A DNA stretch of 64,000 nt from Mayamaea pseudoterrestris (lineage: Eukaryota; Bacillariophyta; Bacillariophyceae; Sellaphorales; Sellaphoraceae), in NCBI GenBank assembly GCA_027923505.1, contig BROI01000004.1:930001-994000 (forward strand), in the 5' to 3' direction. This document shows positions 59,892 to 64,000 of this stretch, one piece after another. Numbering within the stretch: position 1 is the first letter of the stretch; each line of letters begins with the position of its first letter. The notes under the pieces were generated by a model that saw only the letters and a list, made by a program, of their open reading frames with translations, did not search any database and was not told the origin of the DNA. Both the position numbers and the translations under genes were made by a program.

Positions 59892-62800
59892 CTAACACTG
59901 GGAGAGTCTCTCCTTGCGCGTTGTGACGGGGATCGGGATAACCAGCGGCCGTAAAGGCCTTAGCCACACCTCCGACGGTGGTAGAGACAGATCCGGCCAC
60001 CAAGGTACTTGGTCCTTTAACTGGCTTTGAATAGTCGCCTCGACGGACGGATTGAACAAAGGCGATAAAGAGATGCGCTCTGTCCGTTGGCGTGCCGTCG
60101 ACGAGGAATGGATCGTGCTGGAGACCAACTCGTTCAAGGAAGAGCAACCAGCGTTTCCAAGCCATGTCTTCTCGAACATGAGTGGCGCGTGTGACTCCAA
60201 CAAACTCGGATTTAGATGCATCAACGAGGAGAGAGCGGACAAAATCTTGTTGGGCAGGGGTCGCATCGTGAAGGATGCCGGTACCTGCAGCGCCAGAGAT
60301 GAAGAGAGGATGAGCTGGGTGAGAGACTCATCTGAGCTGGATGTATCGCGTGATATAAGATCAGGTACGACGTTATCCAGTCCCATCTTCCATTGCGAGT
60401 AGAAGCAGATGCCTTGGTGCGAGCAAATAGCGGAGAGGAGTCGTGCCAACAAAAGAGTTTGCGGCGTTGACGTTTCATCCGAAAAATTCGACCGACGCAT
60501 CCATCCTGCTGCAGTAGTGTTATCGCCAATAGCGAGAACGCAATCGCCTCGTTTCAATCGGCCTTCTGCCACGGCGAGCCAAATGCCGCAGACGGGGCCG
60601 AGGAACTCGAGAAAGTTTATATGATGCGCTGGCGACCCTTGTGGCACTGGCAGACGCCAGCCAAAACCACCGGGCATATCGTGTCCTCCAACCTGAGCCA
60701 AGCAGGCGTCTGTAGGAACGATGAGGTCAGGGTAGCGAGGAACGAGTAGATTGATATCAATGCCGTCGCGGGCGACGGAAAGAAAGCGTAAACATTCCGT
60801 CAAATCCTGGCGCTCCGCCCGAGTTAATCGCGTGCTTTTGCGATGCTTGCCAGTTGTTGCCTCAGCGCGAGATTTGGCTGAGTGTATACGGCCAAGGAAA
60901 GGTCGCATTTCAGTGACAACCACAGCAACGTGGACGAGTCGTCCGTAGAGCGTGGCGAGGATTGCTGCCGCAACTGAATAGCCTTGACGATCCAGGAGGA
61001 GCTGAATATCCTCTGAATAGATGCGATACTTGTCCTGCGGTAGGCGAATGATAAGAGTGCGCGAATCAACCTCCCATCCAAGGATTACTTGAGTCTCCGT
61101 TAAACACCCTTCTGCAATGAGCTTGGAGACTGCAATTAAAGCGTTTCGCGGTAGAGGTTCGTCCGCTCGCAACGGTCGACCCATCACATCAAGCATCAAA
61201 GGAATAGCATGAGCACCACGAAGAACGGCGTCGTCACTAGTATGAACAATGAGCCCCAGATGATCGTCAAGGAAGACGTCAAAGAAAGGAAGACCGTCGA
61301 CTGGAATGAGATGCTTGACCGTGGTTTGTCGAGCAATAGCGAACGGCGTGGAGGCATCGGAATACACGACTGGATTGGTGTCAATGTGTGCAATAAATTG
61401 CGACTGAACCAAAGCAGGATCCCAAGACTGGTCTCTAACCAAATGGTTGGCTGCGTCTGTAACTGTCTCTGATAGATCACTGAAAATTGTAGGGCAGGGA
61501 GACCCGCCAAACGTCATTCTCAGAGCTAAAAGCGCCAGCGTGGAGTCAGTCGTGATGCCTTTGGTTGTGGTTGCCGCTTGGACAAGTGTTTCGAGGCCAA
61601 AATGACAGTTTTTGTAGGCCGACTTCCAGTCATACTTGGGTAAATAAATAGGAAGCTGGATGTAAATCAATCTGGTTGCAATGAGGCGATTCAATAGACG
61701 TTGTAGAGCAAATCCGTAGAAGACGGGTGGTAATTCATCCTCCCGGACTCGCTTGTTGACAGAGGTGCCGGCGTGCCGTTGACAGAACGTTTGATCGTGC
61801 GTAATTCGACCGGCTTCCTTGCGGGATCCATCAGCTTGTAGCTTGAGTTGTTTGACATATCCAAATGGAGCAGCAGCTACATTAGCAAGCTGGTGTAAAG
61901 CGTCGACTGGCAACGGGAGATGCCAGCCTTTTGCCGTTTCCTCTTGGAGAGTTTCGAGTACCGCTGCGCGTTCCTTGGTGGCCGACTTGTGGTTTCCGTA
62001 CTCGATGATTGCGTCCAATTCTTCCTTGCGCGTTGCCTCATCAATAGGATACAATGGAAAGGAGGCTCCAGTTGTAAGAGTTTGGCGAACACGAAGCCAG
62101 CGCGGGTGGCCGTGAAAGAGCGGATCGAGGAGCTCAATCGGGCGGAAATTGGAGCCAGGGCAAGTCGGCAAATCCTTGTTGGAGAAGAGCAAATGGCGCA
62201 AGTCCATGTTATTGGCGGAAAGGACGGCCAAGTTATGGTTAGCAGCATCGTCCGTTAACTCAAAGCGAAAGAATGACGGAATCAAAGGAGGAGGCGACCA
62301 TTGAAGAGCGCGTTGAAGGGATTGAAACCAAGACGACTCGACGGCTGGCCAAGGAGCTGGAGCGTAATCGAGGCCAGGATCCATTACTTCAAATGGAATG
62401 GAGAGCTCATCGGTTGGTGTAGCGTCGAGGTGAAAGGCGATGGAGGATGGTGGGTTGGCGATGGTGATGGCGTCGTAAAGGGTAGGTTGCTCGACTGACG
62501 GAGGGACAGACGGAGCTGTAGAAGAAGAAGGAGGAATTGAATCTGAAGATGGTTGGCAGTGGAGCGCTTGAAAAGTGTTCCAGAAGAGGGATGGAGGCTT
62601 GGAAGAAGGACTGGATAAAGGATGCTCTGGCGACGCCAGAGGCAACTTACTCAAATCGTTGTCAATCTTGTCTTGACTCAAATGGAGAGACATTGGATGA
62701 CGGTAATTGGAGCGTGAACGGGGAGGATCCCCTTCCGTTGGATCCAGTATGGGTTTCTCAGGTGGCGCTGATGGAGGAACGAGGCGTTCCCACAAAGGCG

Positions 62801-63431
62801 TTCCTCGTGGCTTGAAAGACTGAAGTAACAAGGAGCCACGTGGCTGCGAAGAAGAAGGAGGAGAGCCTCCAAAGGGTAGAGGAGAGCCTCTGCGGCCAGT
62901 TAGAGAGCCAACTGGATTTGGGAGTAAATTCCCGGAAGGAAGAGGAGAGCCTCTTGAACCAAGCAGAGAGCTACCTGGGGTTGGAGGAGAGCCTCCGGGG
63001 TTGAGCAGAGAGCCGCTCGATGGAGGAGAGCCTCCGGATCCAAGTGGAGAGCCACTTGGTAATGGAGGAGAGCCTCCTAGTTGATTTAAAATCGCTCCAC
63101 GTGGAAGACGGCGAGTTGGAACATAAAGAGGCTCCAAAGGCGCAGTGTCGCTCTCAGGGATTGGGGATCCCGTCATGACGCGAAAACTGGCTTTGGAGCG
63201 CCCTCCAGTGCTCCGTCTGCTATCTCCAGTGAAAGAAGAAACCTCCGCAGGACACGCGAGTGTTGTGTCGGTTGCCATTATAGATGTTAATGGCGAGTTG
63301 CGGGGACGGTTTGTAGTTGATGATGTGCTGCGCACCGATGTCGCTAGAGAAGTCGTTGCGGTTTCGAGTTGTTGGCGAAAGACTTGCAATTGATTATGAA
63401 GAGGCGCAAGATCGAGGTTTGTAGGAGTCAC
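59892..63431 (-). mobile_element. Reverse transcriptase / RNase H frame of the retrotransposon
   Basis: An open frame of about 1180 codons. The first ~450 codons are Ser/Pro/Gly-rich with a repeated GSPP-type motif. The RT domain includes YDWKSAYKNCHFG, LRMTFGGSPCP and FLDDHLGL (the F-x-DD catalytic form used by this order). The RNase H domain includes PTDACLAQVGGHD, HHINFLEFLG and AIGDNTTAAGW. No protease or DDE integrase is seen, which fits DIRS-order elements. Confidence 0.85.
62850..63090. repeat. Low-complexity coding repeat in the retrotransposon
   Basis: GGAGGAGAGCCTC-type units recur about nine times with irregular spacing; on the minus strand they encode the GSPP/GSLL repeats. This is internal to the retroelement's frame and not an independent array. 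Confidence 0.7.
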
Positions 63432-63548
63432 TAGCCTACTCGTAGCGTTTAAAGAAGCATTGGAACTGGACGCTACTAAGTTAGACGAGTCATAACTAGT
63501 AGGAGGTCCTCCAACGTGGATTCCCGCCGGCCACGTGGAGGAGGCGAC

Positions 63549-63997
63549 TCAGGCGCCGCCAGCTGCCTCCTTTTGAATCTTGACAAACGCCTTGAGCTCA
63601 ATCATCTTAGCTCCATTAAGGTTGACATGCGCGCGGTTGCACTTCTTGATCGTGCACTTGTTCAAGCAATAGAACTTGAGGCAGAGAGCGACCTGCTTGC
63701 CTTTGATGGAAACCTTGGGGACCTTGGTCCAGCAATCGGGCGGAAACACCACGTTGTAATCCTTGGAGATGGTCAAAGCAGGATCAGGATTTGGATTAGT
63801 TCCACCAGCTTTAGAAGCAAAAGAAGAAGAACCACCATTGCCGCCGCCATTGCCGCCGCCGCCGTTGCCGCCGCCATCGCCAGAATGATGGTGCTTGGGT
63901 GAAGGACCGTCGTTGCCGCCGCCATACTTGCGCTTGGATGGAAGACGAGAAACCAAACAATGAGGAATGGCTGTTTGAATACCAGCTTCAGAATCAA
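63549..63997 (-). mobile_element. Gag-like frame of the retrotransposon, cut by the window edge
   Basis: At least 135 codons: a Gly/Asn-rich run, then a Cys-rich zinc-knuckle-like segment (CLKFYC, CTIKKC and a following His) near the C-terminus. This is the position of the nucleic acid-binding protein in such elements. The start lies near or beyond the window end. Confidence 0.6.
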
Positions 63998-64000
63998 TTG

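Larger units (their letters stand above)
58423..60165 (-). mobile_element. Tyrosine recombinase region of the retrotransposon
   Basis: One part carries the box I region with Arg in FALRSCEYLKI. Another carries GLHSIRASAAMAM with the H-x-x-R pair, then GRWRSEAFMEYIRK with the candidate catalytic Tyr. These are the landmarks of the integrase used by DIRS-order elements in place of a DDE integrase. A nested repeat-bounded insertion lies between these parts. It overlaps the end of the RT/RNase H frame by about 270 bp, as is common in the order. Confidence 0.8.
57813..64000 (-). mobile_element. DIRS-order tyrosine-recombinase retrotransposon (PAT/Ngaro-like), 5' end beyond window
   Basis: About 6.2 kb of a retroelement on the minus strand, running off the right edge. 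Parts in its own order are a Gag-like frame, a reverse transcriptase/RNase H frame, a tyrosine recombinase region and, downstream, a split-direct-repeat end. The end consists of two 180-bp direct copies separated by 219 bp, the B1-A2-B2 layout of PAT and Ngaro elements; the matching A1 copy should lie outside the window. The two B copies differ at one position, so insertion is recent. The RT/RNase H frame is open throughout; the recombinase region carries a nested insertion, so the copy is counted as broken about once. The host boundary is at 57813. Confidence 0.82.

Noticed and set aside
58423-60165. An independent Crypton-type DNA transposon
   Set aside because: The recombinase lies directly behind an overlapping RT/RNase H frame and before split direct repeats, which fits one DIRS-order retroelement.
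62850-63090. CRISPR-like spaced repeats
   Set aside because: The units are irregular, purine-rich and encode a Gly/Ser/Pro repeat within the retroelement frame; a eukaryotic nuclear setting also makes CRISPR implausible.

Overview
The window is nuclear DNA of a photosynthetic alga with a secondary red plastid, most probably a diatom. The evidence is in the proteins. Three plastid-type proteins (ferredoxin-NADP reductase, chlorophyll synthase and arginyl-tRNA synthetase) begin with a signal peptide ending in an A-F or G-F junction of the ASAFAP type, which marks heterokont plastid import. A DUF6824 protein, Cys-rich secreted proteins and a DUR3 urea symporter also fit a diatom. Introns are short (66-207 bp) with GT-AG ends, and most genes sit less than 500 bp apart. 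I could not assign a genus.

I resolve 30 host genes. 1-16.5 kb: TPR protein, OGFOD1-type dioxygenase, secreted lectin-like protein, PhzF-like isomerase, DPF-motif endocytic adaptor, MYND protein, DUF6824 protein, ankyrin-TRP-like channel and a fucosyltransferase-like enzyme. 16.5-31.7 kb: DUF1336/EDR2 protein, SET methyltransferase, CSN6, DHYC palmitoyltransferase, FHA-RINGv-FHA protein, plastid ArgRS, RlmJ-type rRNA methyltransferase, BCD1 and an isochorismatase-like hydrolase. 31.8-50.8 kb: a membrane-fused FNR, BRAP2, a 2H phosphoesterase, XPB, a GH30 glucosylceramidase carrying a lectin insert, chlorophyll synthase, an eight-exon DUR3, RPA3 and a GH5-like membrane protein. 51-57.7 kb: a secreted Cys-rich protein, a secreted DUF1990 protein and a 1228-residue protein with four sulfotransferase domains in tandem.

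From 57.8 kb to the window end lies a tyrosine-recombinase retrotransposon (DIRS order, PAT/Ngaro-like) on the minus strand, running off the edge. Its terminal direct repeats differ at one position in 180, so it is young. It sits about 135 bp upstream of the sulfotransferase gene. A short repeat-bounded insert with a tRNA-like piece is nested in its recombinase region.

Genes mostly alternate strand, forming divergent pairs with 0.2-0.7 kb shared promoters and convergent pairs with 3' ends 55-500 bp apart. Functional themes are plastid metabolism (FNR, ChlG, ArgRS), DNA repair, replication and transcription (XPB, RPA3), RNA and ribosome biogenesis (BCD1, RlmJ, OGFOD1) and secretory or cell-surface carbohydrate work (sulfotransferase, fucosyltransferase, GH30, lectins). 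Nothing suggests operons or coordinated clusters beyond shared promoters. The strongest candidates for something new are the FNR-membrane fusion and the four-domain sulfotransferase.
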